A stretch of DNA of 64,000 bases from Streptomyces antibioticus (GTDB taxonomy: Bacteria; Actinomycetota; Actinomycetes; Streptomycetales; Streptomycetaceae), in contig NZ_CM007717.1 in the NCBI RefSeq assembly GCF_002019855.1, positions 5,009,798 through 5,073,797 of the forward strand, read 5' to 3'. This document shows, piece by piece, positions 32,884 to 41,869 of the stretch; within the stretch, counting starts at the first letter, position 1; every line of letters starts with the position of its first letter. Below the pieces are notes generated by a model. The model made no database searches and was not told the DNA's origin. It worked only from the letters and a program-made list of their open reading frames with translations. Position numbers and translations under genes: made by a program.

Positions 32884-32916
32884 CCGGGCCCGCCGCCAGT
32901 ATGACGGCGGGCCCGG
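32884..32916 (-). terminator. Terminator of the fumarylacetoacetase gene
   Basis: A perfect 12-bp stem, CCGGGCCCGCCG (32884-32895) and CGGCGGGCCCGG (32905-32916), with a 9-nt loop, lies about 100 nt beyond the fumarylacetoacetase stop and before the M56 start on the same strand. Confidence 0.75.
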
Positions 32917-33017
32917 CCGGAGTCAGCCCGCTGACAGCAGGCCGTCGCACCGCCGTGCGGGACGGCACGGGAGCGGCGTCACCCCGCCCGGTGCCGCCGC
33001 CGGTGCCTTCGCCGGTG

Positions 33018-34229
33018 TCACCCCGCCGCGATCCGGCCGCTCACCTCGCCCAGGCCGACACGAACGCCGCCCGGTCCCGGGGCCCAGGCCGACAGGGTGA
33101 CGACATCGCCGTCCTCCAGGAACGCGCGCTTGCCGTCGGGGAGTTCGAGCGGGTCGCGGCCGTTCCAGGTCAGCTCCAGGAGGGAGCCGCGCTCGTGCTC
33201 GTGCGGGCCGCTCACCGTGCCCGACCCGTACAGGTCGCCGGTGCGCAGGGAGGCGCCGTTGACCGTCATGTGGGCGAGCTGCTGGGCGGCCGTCCAGTAC
33301 ATGGAGGAGAAGGGCGGCTCGGAGACGACGTGACCGTTGAGCGCGACGGAGATGCGCAGGTCGTAGCCGGCGGGCTCGGTGGCCGCGTCGTCCAGGTACG
33401 GCAGCAGCGGGTGGGTCCGCTCGGGCGGCGTCACCCGGGCGTCCTCCAGGGCCTCCAGCGGGGTGATCCACGCCGACACCGAGGTGGCGAAGGACTTGGC
33501 GAGGAACGGGCCGAGGGGGACGTACTCCCACGCCTGGATGTCGCGGGCCGACCAGTCGTTGAGCAGGGTGAGCCCGAAGACGTGCTCACGGAAGTCGCCC
33601 AGCGCGACAGACGTGCCGTGCGCCGAGGGGACGCCGACGACGAAGCCGACCTCGGCCTCGATGTCGAGGCGCACGGACGGGCCGAAGACGGGCGCTGCAT
33701 CGGTGGGCGCCTTGCGCTGGCCCGAGGGCCGGACGATCTCCGTGCCGGAGACGACGACCGTGCCCGCGCGGCCGTGGTAACCGATCGGCAGGTGCTTCCA
33801 GTTGGGCAGGAGGCTGTCGCCGCCGTCGGGGCGGAAGATCGCGCCGGCGTTCCGGGCGTGGTGCTCGGAGGAGTAGAAGTCGACGTAGTCGGCGACCTCG
33901 AAGGGCAGATGGAGGGTCACCGCCGACAAGGGGTGGAAGAAGGGTTCGACGGTGGCGCGGTGCGCGGGGTCGGTCACCGCCTCCGTCAGGGACCGCCGTA
34001 CCTCCGACCAGGTCGTACGGCCCGCCGCCAGCAGGGCGTTGAGCGTGGGGCGCGCGAGGAGCGCGGCGTGCGGCGAGCCCAGGGCGCGGGCCGCCGCGGC
34101 CGCGTCGAGGACCTGGTCGCCGAGCCGGACGCCGACGGTCCGCTCCGAGGCGCCGGGCAGGGAGAAGACGCCGTACGGAAGGTTGTGCGGGCCGAAGGGG
34201 TCGCCCTCGGGGAGGTCGAAGGGGGGCAT
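33018..34229 (-). CDS. fahA: Fumarylacetoacetase
   Basis: A 403-residue enzyme of tyrosine/homogentisate breakdown that hydrolyses fumarylacetoacetate to fumarate and acetoacetate. The N-terminal FDLPEGDPFGPHNLPYGVFS and the catalytic-domain motifs PFEVADYVDFYSSEHHARNAG, LPIGYHGRAGTVVVSGTEIVRPSGQ, IEAEVGFVVG and LNDWSARDIQAWEYVPLGPFLAKSF give the metal ligands and catalytic His/Glu known for FAH. Length fits the family (about 400-420). Start ATG 34229 (MPPFDLPEG) follows GAGAGG. The other catabolic enzymes are not in the window. A terminator lies downstream at 32884-32916. Confidence 0.96.
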   Translation of the reverse strand: MPPFDLPEGDPFGPHNLPYGVFSLPGASERTVGVRLGDQVLDAAAAARALGSPHAALLARPTLNALLAAGRTTWSEVRRSLTEAVTDPAHRATVEPFFHPLSAVTLHLPFEVADYVDFYSSEHHARNAGAIFRPDGGDSLLPNWKHLPIGYHGRAGTVVVSGTEIVRPSGQRKAPTDAAPVFGPSVRLDIEAEVGFVVGVPSAHGTSVALGDFREHVFGLTLLNDWSARDIQAWEYVPLGPFLAKSFATSVSAWITPLEALEDARVTPPERTHPLLPYLDDAATEPAGYDLRISVALNGHVVSEPPFSSMYWTAAQQLAHMTVNGASLRTGDLYGSGTVSGPHEHERGSLLELTWNGRDPLELPDGKRAFLEDGDVVTLSAWAPGPGGVRVGLGEVSGRIAAG

Positions 34230-34581
34230 GGGGTGCTGCCTCTCTTTCGTGCGCCGGTACGCGCGCTCGCTCGTACGTTCTTTCCTACTGCATGGGGTGG
34301 TGCGGGTCGTGCTGGGGGTGGTGCGCCGGCCGGGCCGGTGCGCCGGGCCGCGGCACACGTTACGTCCGACCTCGGGGAAGTGGCACGGGGCGGACCGGGA
34401 GCGGCGGGTTTCCGGGCCCGTCGCGGGGCCGTCGGCGCTGGCTCTCCGCTTCCGTTCGCCTACCGGAAGTCGCCCTCGAAATGGCCCGCAATCTTGACGG
34501 AGCGGTGCGAACAGGGACACTCTGAGCGGGTGCCGGACCGCCTCGGGGAGGGGGCTGTCCCAGGGCACACCTGGGGGGCGG
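34230..34581. other. 352-nt divergent promoter region
   Basis: Gap between divergent fahA (minus) and the DegT-type gene (plus). A possible plus-strand promoter is TTGACG (34494-34499) with CACTCT (34518-34523) at 18-nt spacing, about 60 nt before the plus-strand gene. Nothing else could be identified. Confidence 0.5.
34494..34523 (+). promoter_or_regulatory. Possible promoter of the polysaccharide cluster
   Basis: TTGACG as -35 and CACTCT as -10, spaced by 18 nt; the -35 matches the vegetative consensus well, the -10 only partly. It lies 58 nt upstream of the ATG of the DegT-type gene. Confidence 0.35.
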
Positions 34582-35820
34582 ATGGCCATTGGGGAGGCCG
34601 GCCTCGGGTCGGCGCGTCATGGGACACGGCCGGATCGGCTGGAAGAGACCATGCGCGGCAGACTCGGCCGGCAGTGCGTGTACGTACCGTCGTGCAGATT
34701 CGGGCTGTTCGTGGCCCTGCGCCACTGGTGCCCGCCCGGCGGACGGGTACTGATGTCGCCGGTCAACGACGACGTGATCTTCTTCGTGGTGCTCGCGGCG
34801 GGCCTCAGACCCGTGCAGGCGCCGCTGAACCCGCTGGACGCGTCGATCGATGTCGACGCCGTCCCCGACGAGGTCTGGGGCTCGCTCTCCGCGGTCCTCA
34901 CGACCAACCTGTACGGCAACCCGGACGACGCGCCGCGCCTGCGGGACAAGTGCGACGCGCTGGGCATCCCGCTGTTCGAGGACGGCGCCCACGCGATCGG
35001 CAGCGAGGTCGGCGGCCGTCCGGTCGGGGCCTGGGGCGACGCCTCCGTCTTCAGCCTGTCCAAGCATGTCGGTGCCAAGGCCGGGGGCTTCCTCTCCTTC
35101 GCCGACCCGGGGCTGCGTGACGCCCTGGAGAAGACCTGCGAGGACCTGCTGCTGCCCGGCCGGATCACCGCGGAACTCGCCTACACCGTCCGCCCGTACG
35201 CGGAGGCGGCCGTACGGGGGCTGCGGCTGCGGCGGGCCGCGTGGGCCACGATGCGGCTGCTCGGGCTGATGGAGCGCGAGGAGATCCGGATGCCGCTGCG
35301 CCCGGAGGACCTCACCCGTGCCGCCGCCGCGGCGCCGGACCTCACCGCGTACGACTCCTGGGTCAGGGTCGACATGCACGACTACCGGCTGCGCGCCGGG
35401 CCGCTGCGCCTGGGGCGCATCCAGCGCAGGCTCGACCGGCTGGACGCGGTGCTGGCCGCCTGCCAGGCCGGCACGGAACGGCTGCTGTCGACGCCCTGGG
35501 CCAGACCGCACAGCCGGGTCGGTCCGGTCCGCGCCCAACCGCTGTTCCGGGTACCGCTGTTCGTCGCCGACCGGGACGCGGCGCGGGAGGCGCTCGCGCG
35601 GCGGGGCATCGTCGTCGGGTACCTCTACGACCCGCCGCTGGACGACTACGCGGGCGACGGATTCACCGACCCCTCGCCCGATCCGGCCGGCGCCCGCTGG
35701 TTCGCCCGGCACGCCCTGCCCGTGGACCCGCTGCGGGCCCGGGAGGTCATCGAGGCACTGGACGAGTCCAAGGCGCGGCCGGCCGAGGTACCGGGAGGGC
35801 TGGGACCGACCCGTGGCTGA
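34582..35820 (+). CDS. DegT/DnrJ/EryC1-type PLP-fold protein
   Basis: A 412-residue protein of the DegT/DnrJ/EryC1/StrS aminotransferase superfamily, which usually transaminates keto-sugars for surface polysaccharides. The expected Asp in FEDGAHAIGS (Asp134) and PLP-binding Lys in FSLSKHVGAKAGGF (Lys161) are visible. The rest is divergent from the well-known sugar aminotransferases, so another reaction of the fold is possible. Start ATG 34582. The stop overlaps the start of the flippase gene, so it opens a co-translated run of five genes to 41850. Confidence 0.8.
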   Translation: MAIGEAGLGSARHGTRPDRLEETMRGRLGRQCVYVPSCRFGLFVALRHWCPPGGRVLMSPVNDDVIFFVVLAAGLRPVQAPLNPLDASIDVDAVPDEVWGSLSAVLTTNLYGNPDDAPRLRDKCDALGIPLFEDGAHAIGSEVGGRPVGAWGDASVFSLSKHVGAKAGGFLSFADPGLRDALEKTCEDLLLPGRITAELAYTVRPYAEAAVRGLRLRRAAWATMRLLGLMEREEIRMPLRPEDLTRAAAAAPDLTAYDSWVRVDMHDYRLRAGPLRLGRIQRRLDRLDAVLAACQAGTERLLSTPWARPHSRVGPVRAQPLFRVPLFVADRDAAREALARRGIVVGYLYDPPLDDYAGDGFTDPSPDPAGARWFARHALPVDPLRAREVIEALDESKARPAEVPGGLGPTRG

Positions 35821-38377
35821 GACCCAGGCCGAGACCCAGGCCGAGAAGCGGGCCGTGACCCAGGCCGGGACGCAGGCCGGGACGCAGGCCGAGATCGAGG
35901 CTCCCGGGCGCCCGGCGCCGCCCGCCGGAAAGGAGGTGACCGGCCCGGAGCCGGAGATGACCGGCCCGGAGCCGGACGACGGCGGCCGCGGTTCGGACTC
36001 GCTGTTCAGGAACGCCTACTTCCTGATGCTCAGCACCGGTGTCTCCGCCGTGCTGGGCCTCGGGTTCTGGCTGGTGGCCGCCCGCTACTACACGGAGGAG
36101 GCCGTCGGCCAGGGATCCGCCGCGATCGCCGCCATGCGACTGCTCGCCAGCATCACGGCGACCACGATGATCGGCGCCGTCGTCCGCTTCGTGCCGCGCG
36201 CGGGCCGCCGTACCGGCTCGCTGGTGTGGCGGGCGTACGCGGCGAGTTCGGTGGTCGTGGCCGTCGCCGCGGTCGTCTTCCTGCTCACCCTCGACCTGTG
36301 GGGCGCCTCGTACGCGCCGCTGGGCACACCGGTGGCGGGGGCCGCGTTCGTCGTCGCCTGTGTGGCGTGGGCGCTGCTCACCCTCCAGGACGGGGTGCTG
36401 ACCGGGCTGCGCAGATCGGGCTGGGTGCCGATCGGCAACGCGGTGTTCTCGATCGGCAAGCTGGTCCTGCTGATCGTCTTCGCCACCCTGCTGCCGGTGC
36501 TCGGCATCTTCGTGTCCTGGGCCGCCGCGATCGCGTTCTCGACCCTGCCGCTCGGCTGGCTGATCTTCCGCCGGCTGATCCCGCGCCAGGCCGCCGCCGA
36601 CCGCGACCTGGAGCCGCCGCGGCTGCGCGAGATGGGCCGCTTCCTGGCCGGGGACTCGCTGGGCGCGCTGTTCAGCCTGGCCATGATCAACCTCTTGCCG
36701 GTGATGGTCGCCGTCCGCTTCAGCGCCGCCGAGAACGGCTACTTCTACGTGGCCTACACGGTCGGCGGCACCATGGAGTTCATGGCCATCAACATGGCCT
36801 CCTCGCTCACCGCGCACGCCTCGCACGACCCGCGCCACCTCGCCGACGGGGTGCGCGGGGCGCTGCGCCGGATGACGCTGCTGCTGGTGCCGGTGGTGCT
36901 GGTGCTGGTGGTGTTCGCGCCGCAGATCCTGACGCCGTTCGACGAGGACTACGCCGAGCACGGCACCACCGTGCTGCGCCTGCTGGCCGCCGGAGCACTG
37001 CCCCGGGTCGTGGTCGAGCTGTACATCGGGGTGCTGCGGGTGCAGGGCCGCACCGGGGTGCTCGCCGCGCTCCAGGGCACCATGTGCACGCTGGTGCTGG
37101 GCAGCGCGGCGCTGCTCTTCGGCTCGACCGGGATCGCGGGCGCGGGCTGGGCGGTGCTGCTGAGCATGACGCTGATCGCCGTGGTGTCGGTGGTGGGGCT
37201 GCGCAGGGCGCTGCGCGCGAGCGACGGGGTGCCGGCCGTGCCGGCCATGCCCGCCATGCCCGCCGTTCCCTCCGAGCCGGCCGACCGGGTGCCCGCCGCG
37301 GCCGACGCTGGCACCGGGACGTCGTACGACACCGAGTCGCCGTACGACACCAAGACGTCGTACGGCACCGGTGGCGTGCGGCTCAACGCCACCGCCGGGT
37401 ACGGCACCACCTGGGCCCGCCGGGCGGCGCACGAGCGGGGGGCGGCCGATCAGGACACGGTCGCGCTGTTCATAGGGCGCCCCGGCTATGAGCGGGAGGC
37501 GCTGGAGGCGGACACCCTCGCGGTGATCGTCCGGCCGAGCCCGCAGCCGCAAGGGCGGAGCGGGTCCGCCGCCGGATCACGGGAACCCGTGCCCGCCTAC
37601 GAGGGGAACGGGCTGTGGTCCGAGCGGTGGCAGCGGCCGTTGCGCGCCGCGCTGTGGGTCCTGCTCGGCGCGGCCGCCGTGGCCTTCGGCTGGGCGCTGC
37701 GCGAACTGCCGTGGCTCGGCGGGGTCTCGGGGAGCCTCGCCCGGCCGCTGGAGGGACGGGAGTTGCTGGCCCGGCTGCCCGTTCCGGCCCTCGTCGCCGG
37801 TACGGCGCTGCTCGTGCTGTTCGTCGCCGCCGTGACCCTGTCCGTGCGCCGGGAGCCGTGGCTGCCGGGCACCGCGCTGACCGCCGTCGTCCTCGCGCTG
37901 TACGCCGTACCGGTGGCGTTCGGACGGGAACCGACCGCCCTCCACGGGACGTTCTACACGCGAACGGCCGATTTCTTCGCGCAGACGCTGGGCCTGCCCG
38001 GGCCCGAGCCGCTGCTGCGCTGGGTGCCGCCCGTCTGTCTGCTGCTGTCGCTCGTCGCGTGCTGGCGGCTGCTCGCCCGGCTGGGCGAGCGGCTCGGCGG
38101 CCGGCTGCCGTGGGAGGCACGCTGGGCGGTCGTCCTCCTCGCCGCCGTGGGGGGCTGGGCGGGGCGCGAGCCGCTCGCCCCCGTCGCCCTGCCCCTGCTC
38201 CTCCTGCTGTTCCTGCTCGTCCTGCTCCTGTCGCTCCACCGTGCCGAGCCGTCGGCGGAGCCCGGCCGGGATCCACACCGTTCGCCCGAGACACCTGCCC
38301 CGCAGGAACCGCTCGTCTCGTCCGCGGACGGCAGACCCGGCACCCGCACCCGCACCCGCACCCGAACCAGCGACTGA
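35813..38377 (+). CDS. Polysaccharide flippase-type protein with extra C-terminal membrane domain
   Basis: An 854-residue membrane protein. After a repetitive hydrophilic N-terminus (TQAE/TQAG repeats, residues 1-60), residues about 65-475 have 12-14 helices like a Wzx/MATE-type flippase (NAYFLMLSTGVSAVLGLGFW ... RFLAGDSLGALFSLAMINLL). Then comes a hydrophilic linker of about 120 residues with SYDTESPYDTKTSYGT repeats, and a second domain (about 600-825) with about seven helices of unknown relation. Flippases move lipid-linked sugar repeats outward. Start GTG 35813 has GGGAGGG upstream and overlaps the previous stop by 8 nt. The C-terminus ends in TRTRTRTRTS coded by a short repeat. Confidence 0.8.
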   Translation: MAETQAETQAEKRAVTQAGTQAGTQAEIEAPGRPAPPAGKEVTGPEPEMTGPEPDDGGRGSDSLFRNAYFLMLSTGVSAVLGLGFWLVAARYYTEEAVGQGSAAIAAMRLLASITATTMIGAVVRFVPRAGRRTGSLVWRAYAASSVVVAVAAVVFLLTLDLWGASYAPLGTPVAGAAFVVACVAWALLTLQDGVLTGLRRSGWVPIGNAVFSIGKLVLLIVFATLLPVLGIFVSWAAAIAFSTLPLGWLIFRRLIPRQAAADRDLEPPRLREMGRFLAGDSLGALFSLAMINLLPVMVAVRFSAAENGYFYVAYTVGGTMEFMAINMASSLTAHASHDPRHLADGVRGALRRMTLLLVPVVLVLVVFAPQILTPFDEDYAEHGTTVLRLLAAGALPRVVVELYIGVLRVQGRTGVLAALQGTMCTLVLGSAALLFGSTGIAGAGWAVLLSMTLIAVVSVVGLRRALRASDGVPAVPAMPAMPAVPSEPADRVPAAADAGTGTSYDTESPYDTKTSYGTGGVRLNATAGYGTTWARRAAHERGAADQDTVALFIGRPGYEREALEADTLAVIVRPSPQPQGRSGSAAGSREPVPAYEGNGLWSERWQRPLRAALWVLLGAAAVAFGWALRELPWLGGVSGSLARPLEGRELLARLPVPALVAGTALLVLFVAAVTLSVRREPWLPGTALTAVVLALYAVPVAFGREPTALHGTFYTRTADFFAQTLGLPGPEPLLRWVPPVCLLLSLVACWRLLARLGERLGGRLPWEARWAVVLLAAVGGWAGREPLAPVALPLLLLLFLLVLLLSLHRAEPSAEPGRDPHRSPETPAPQEPLVSSADGRPGTRTRTRTRTSD
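35820..35890 (+). repeat. Degenerate 12-bp repeats encoding TQAE/TQAG
   Basis: Five or six copies of a 12-bp unit close to ACCCAGGCCGAG/ACGCAGGCCGGG follow the flippase start codon. They encode the low-complexity N-terminal tail and would be prone to copy-number change; the 12-bp period keeps the frame. Confidence 0.8.
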
Positions 38378-38414
38378 TCACGCTTCAGAGCCGAACCGCC
38401 AGGGGGGAACCGTC

Positions 38415-40343
38415 GTGCGTCCGCCAGCCACACCCACGGAGAGATCCGAACCGGAGCCCGTACCGGGCCACGGCACCACGGTCACCGAGGAGCCCCACGG
38501 CCCGGCAGGGGGTGAGCCGGTGACGGACCTCTCCGACCTGCCGCCCGCCCGGCCGTGGCGCTCCTCCGCGCTGTGGCCCGCCGCCGCACTGCTCGCCTCG
38601 CTCGCCCTGTGGGGCTACGCGGTGACCCACACCGACGTCTCCGACCTCGGTGACTTCGGCCTGGTCGGCGCCCTGCACCCGGCGTTCTGGGCCGGGCTGG
38701 CGCTGCTCACGGCCGGCTTCTGGTTCACCCTGCGCGGGCCGTACCGCCACCCGGCCTGGGCACCGGCGTACGTCGTCGGGCTGCTGGTGATGGAGCGCGC
38801 CACCCAGGCCGTGGTCTACCCGACCCCGCTGTACGCGTGGGCGTGGAAGCACGACGCGGTCATCGACCATCTGCTGACCGCGGGCCGGCTCCAGAGCGCG
38901 GACGTCGTCGGCGACATGGCCGTCTACGACCAGTGGCCCGGCTTCTTCGCCGCGCAGGCCGCGCTGGTGAAGCTGCTCGGGGTGGACTCCGCCGCGCAGT
39001 TCATGGCGTGGTGGCCGCTGGTCTCCAGCCTGATGCTGCTGCTCCCGCTGCTGCTGATGTACCGCACCTTCACCGAGGACCGGCGTCTGGTCTGGCTGGC
39101 GGTGTGGATCTTCTCCGTCGCCAACTGGGTCGGCCAGGACTACTTCTCGCCCCAGTCCGTGGCCTTCGCCCTGCACCTCGGCATCCTCGCGATCGTCCTG
39201 CGCCGGTACGCCGGCGGCACCAGCGCCGCCACCAGGACGAGTGGGAAGGGCGGCGGCCCGCGCCAGGCCGTCTGGACGGTCCTGCTCACCCTCCTCGTCG
39301 TCGCCGTCGTCATCTCGCACCAGCTCACCCCGGGCATGCTCGTGGTCTCGCTGGCCGTCCTGTTCTTCGCCCGCCACTACCGCGACAAGGTCCCCCTGAT
39401 CACCACCGCCGTGATCTTCCTGGCCTGGTGTCTCACCGCCGCGCTGCCCTTCCTGTCCGCCACGATGCCCGACATGCTCCGCTCCCTCGGCGACATCGGG
39501 GGCAACGTCGCCACCGGATACGGCGCGACCCCGACCGGCACCGGAGCGGTGACCACCTCCTGGGTGGCCCGGCTGCTGTCGGGCTCGGTGCTGCTGCTCG
39601 CGGCGGTCGGCGCCCTGCGCCAGCCGGTGCTGCGGCACCGCGCCCTGCCCCTGCTGCTGCTCGCGCTGGCCCCGCTGCCGATGTTCGCGGCGAGCAGCTA
39701 CGGCAGCGAGATGATCTTCCGGGTGCTGATGTTCATGCTGCCCGGCGCCGCCTTCTTCGCCGCGGCGGCCCTGCTGCCCCAGGCGCGCACCCTGACCGCG
39801 GTCGAGGCGCAGGGCGCCAGGACCGAGCCCCGCCGGTTCGTCTGGCTGCCGCTGCTCGCGCTCCTCGCCGGCACGCTCGCGTTCGTGCCGAGCTACTCCG
39901 GCAAGGACCGCATCAGCTACTTCCCGCCCGCCGAGGTCGACCTCGTACGGCAGGTGATCGACAAGGCGCCGGACGGCTCGCTGGTCGTCGCCGCCGACCG
40001 CAACTACCCGCTCGCCTTCGCCGATTACTGGCGGGTGGACCACTACTGGTTCCTCGACGACGCCCGCGAGCACGTCGACCGGATCGTCCGCGAACCGGCC
40101 GCCACCCTCGCCCGCGACATGGCCTCGGTGGAGGCGCCGGGCCGCGCCTATGTCCTCTTCACCCGGGGCCAGTTCGCCGACTCCGAGATGAACGGCCTGC
40201 TCGACAAGGGCCAGTTGGACCGCATCGAGCGGTCCGTCGCCGCCTCCCCGCTGTTCGAGCGGGTGGCCGGCAACAGCGCGGGATCGGCGTACGCGCTCAG
40301 GAACGGGACGGCAACACCGGAGCCGACGGAGGCAGGCCGATGA
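38415..40343 (+). CDS. Polytopic membrane protein, probable GT-C-like glycosyltransferase
   Basis: A 642-residue membrane protein with about 11-12 helices and a soluble C-terminal part (about 510-640, IDKAPDGSLVVAADRNYPLAFADYWRVDHYWF). The loop after the second helix pair (LLTAGRLQSADVVGDMAVYDQWPGFFAAQAALVKLLG) has the acidic residues and layout seen in GT-C lipid-sugar transferases, but no definite family signature was recognised. In this cluster a role in assembly of the lipid-linked polymer is likely. Start GTG 38415 (VRPPATPTER) follows GGGGGGAA. It overlaps the next gene by 4 nt. Confidence 0.7.
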   Translation: MRPPATPTERSEPEPVPGHGTTVTEEPHGPAGGEPVTDLSDLPPARPWRSSALWPAAALLASLALWGYAVTHTDVSDLGDFGLVGALHPAFWAGLALLTAGFWFTLRGPYRHPAWAPAYVVGLLVMERATQAVVYPTPLYAWAWKHDAVIDHLLTAGRLQSADVVGDMAVYDQWPGFFAAQAALVKLLGVDSAAQFMAWWPLVSSLMLLLPLLLMYRTFTEDRRLVWLAVWIFSVANWVGQDYFSPQSVAFALHLGILAIVLRRYAGGTSAATRTSGKGGGPRQAVWTVLLTLLVVAVVISHQLTPGMLVVSLAVLFFARHYRDKVPLITTAVIFLAWCLTAALPFLSATMPDMLRSLGDIGGNVATGYGATPTGTGAVTTSWVARLLSGSVLLLAAVGALRQPVLRHRALPLLLLALAPLPMFAASSYGSEMIFRVLMFMLPGAAFFAAAALLPQARTLTAVEAQGARTEPRRFVWLPLLALLAGTLAFVPSYSGKDRISYFPPAEVDLVRQVIDKAPDGSLVVAADRNYPLAFADYWRVDHYWFLDDAREHVDRIVREPAATLARDMASVEAPGRAYVLFTRGQFADSEMNGLLDKGQLDRIERSVAASPLFERVAGNSAGSAYALRNGTATPEPTEAGR

Positions 40344-40765
40344 CCCCCCAGGAACTCGTGGTGCGGATGGTGCCCCCGTTCGGCGGCTGGCTCGCCCTCT
40401 CCGCGCTCGCGCTGCCCGACGGCTCCGCGCTGCGGGGCGCGGCGATGATCGTGTTCCTGGCGGCGGGGCCGGGCGCCGCCCTCGTCAGAATCTGCGGGCC
40501 CGCGCTCGCCGCGCGCCCCGCCGAGGGGCCCGTGGAACGCCGGGACCCGGCCTTCGAACGCCACTCCGACCTGCTGGAGCGGCTGATGCTGATCGTCTTC
40601 CTGAGCGTGGCCGTCGCGCTGGTCGTCGCCACGGTGTTCATCGCCACGCACGCCTTCAGCGCGCAGCGGGTCCTGCTGACCCTGACACTGCTCACCACCG
40701 TCGCCGCGTTCTGCCCGCGGCTGCGCGCCTCCCCGCCGAGGACTGCGAAGGGTACTGCTCTGTGA
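40340..40765 (+). CDS. Small membrane protein of the polysaccharide cluster
   Basis: A 141-residue protein with four hydrophobic segments (about residues 14-28, 34-55, 81-103 and 107-125) and a charged middle loop (RPAEGPVERRDPAFERHSDLLERL). No family was recognised. It overlaps its neighbours by 4 nt on both sides (ATGA and GTGA), so it is made together with the membrane protein before it and the glycosidase after it. It may be an accessory subunit of the polymerisation or export machinery. Confidence 0.7.
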   Translation: MTPQELVVRMVPPFGGWLALSALALPDGSALRGAAMIVFLAAGPGAALVRICGPALAARPAEGPVERRDPAFERHSDLLERLMLIVFLSVAVALVVATVFIATHAFSAQRVLLTLTLLTTVAAFCPRLRASPPRTAKGTAL

Positions 40766-41850
40766 GGTCGCCCCACCCTTTCGGCCACAGGAAACGCGTA
40801 CAACTGGCCCTCGCCGCCCTGCTCTGCGCGGTCCTCACCGCCGTGCTCCTCGTCCACGACAAGGTGGCGCGCGGGTCGGGCGACGGGCGGGACATCGGGT
40901 CGCGGCCCGCCGCGACGGGCGGGCCGTGCGCGCCGACGGCGCTGCTCGAACCGCCCTGCGGGGCCTGGTTCGGCGCGTTCGTGCCGCACCACAAGGGAAA
41001 CCTGTCCGGCAAGGTCCGCGACTACGAGAAGAAGATCGGCCGCAAGCTCGACATCGTCTACACGTACCACGACATGTCACTGGTCCAAGGGTCCCGGCTG
41101 GAGGGGCAGTTGCTGACCGAGGAGGAGCGGCGCGTCGCGGCCGACGGCCATCTGCTGCTGCTCTCCTGGGAGAGCAAGTGGTGGGGCGGCACGGCGGCGC
41201 AGCAGCCCACCTGGAAGCAGATCGCGGACGGCGAACTCGACGAGTCCGTCATCGACGTCCAGGCCCGGCGCGTCAAGGAGTACGGCGAGAAGGTCTTCCT
41301 CTCCTTCGACCTGGAGATGGACACCCGCACCCCGGACAACGGCACCCCCGAGGACTACGTCAGGGCGTACCGCCACCTCCACGACCGGTTCCGGGAGCTG
41401 GGCGTGACCAACGTGGTGTGGACGTGGATCACCACCGGCTATCTCGGTCACGCCGACCTGATCAAGCGCATGTACCCCGGTGACGAGTACGTCGACTGGG
41501 TCGCCTACAACCAGTACAACTACTACCTCTGCCACAAGGCCGAATGGCTCTCCTTCGCGCAGACCCAGCGGGCCACCCACGACTGGATCCGCGCGAACAT
41601 CTCCGACGAGAAGCCCTTGATGCTCTCGGAGTTCGGCACCGCGAACGACACGACCCGGCCGGAGCGGCAGGCGCAGTGGTACGCCGAGGTGCCGCAGGTC
41701 CTCAAGGGCCTGACGGGCGTCAAGGCGGCCCTCCAGTGGAACTCCCGCGACCCCGGCCCGCACTGCGATCTGTCGGTGGCCGGCGACCGCGCCTGGGCCG
41801 GCCTGCGCGACGCGGTCTCCGACCCCTACCTCAACCAGCCTCTGGGGTAG
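40762..41850 (+). CDS. Membrane-anchored or secreted GH26-like glycoside hydrolase
   Basis: A 362-residue protein with an N-terminal membrane segment (about 13-31) and an extracellular catalytic domain resembling GH26 (beta-mannanase-like TIM barrel). The candidate acid/base and nucleophile are Glu185 in LSFDLEMD and Glu290 in MLSEFGT; WVAYNQYNYY lies between them. In a biosynthetic cluster, such a hydrolase usually trims or releases the exported polymer. Family assignment is from motif layout only. GTG 40762 overlaps the previous stop. It converges with the deacetylase gene 19 nt downstream. Confidence 0.75.
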   Translation: MRSPHPFGHRKRVQLALAALLCAVLTAVLLVHDKVARGSGDGRDIGSRPAATGGPCAPTALLEPPCGAWFGAFVPHHKGNLSGKVRDYEKKIGRKLDIVYTYHDMSLVQGSRLEGQLLTEEERRVAADGHLLLLSWESKWWGGTAAQQPTWKQIADGELDESVIDVQARRVKEYGEKVFLSFDLEMDTRTPDNGTPEDYVRAYRHLHDRFRELGVTNVVWTWITTGYLGHADLIKRMYPGDEYVDWVAYNQYNYYLCHKAEWLSFAQTQRATHDWIRANISDEKPLMLSEFGTANDTTRPERQAQWYAEVPQVLKGLTGVKAALQWNSRDPGPHCDLSVAGDRAWAGLRDAVSDPYLNQPLG

Positions 41851-41869
41851 AAGAGTTGGTCGCGGTGGT

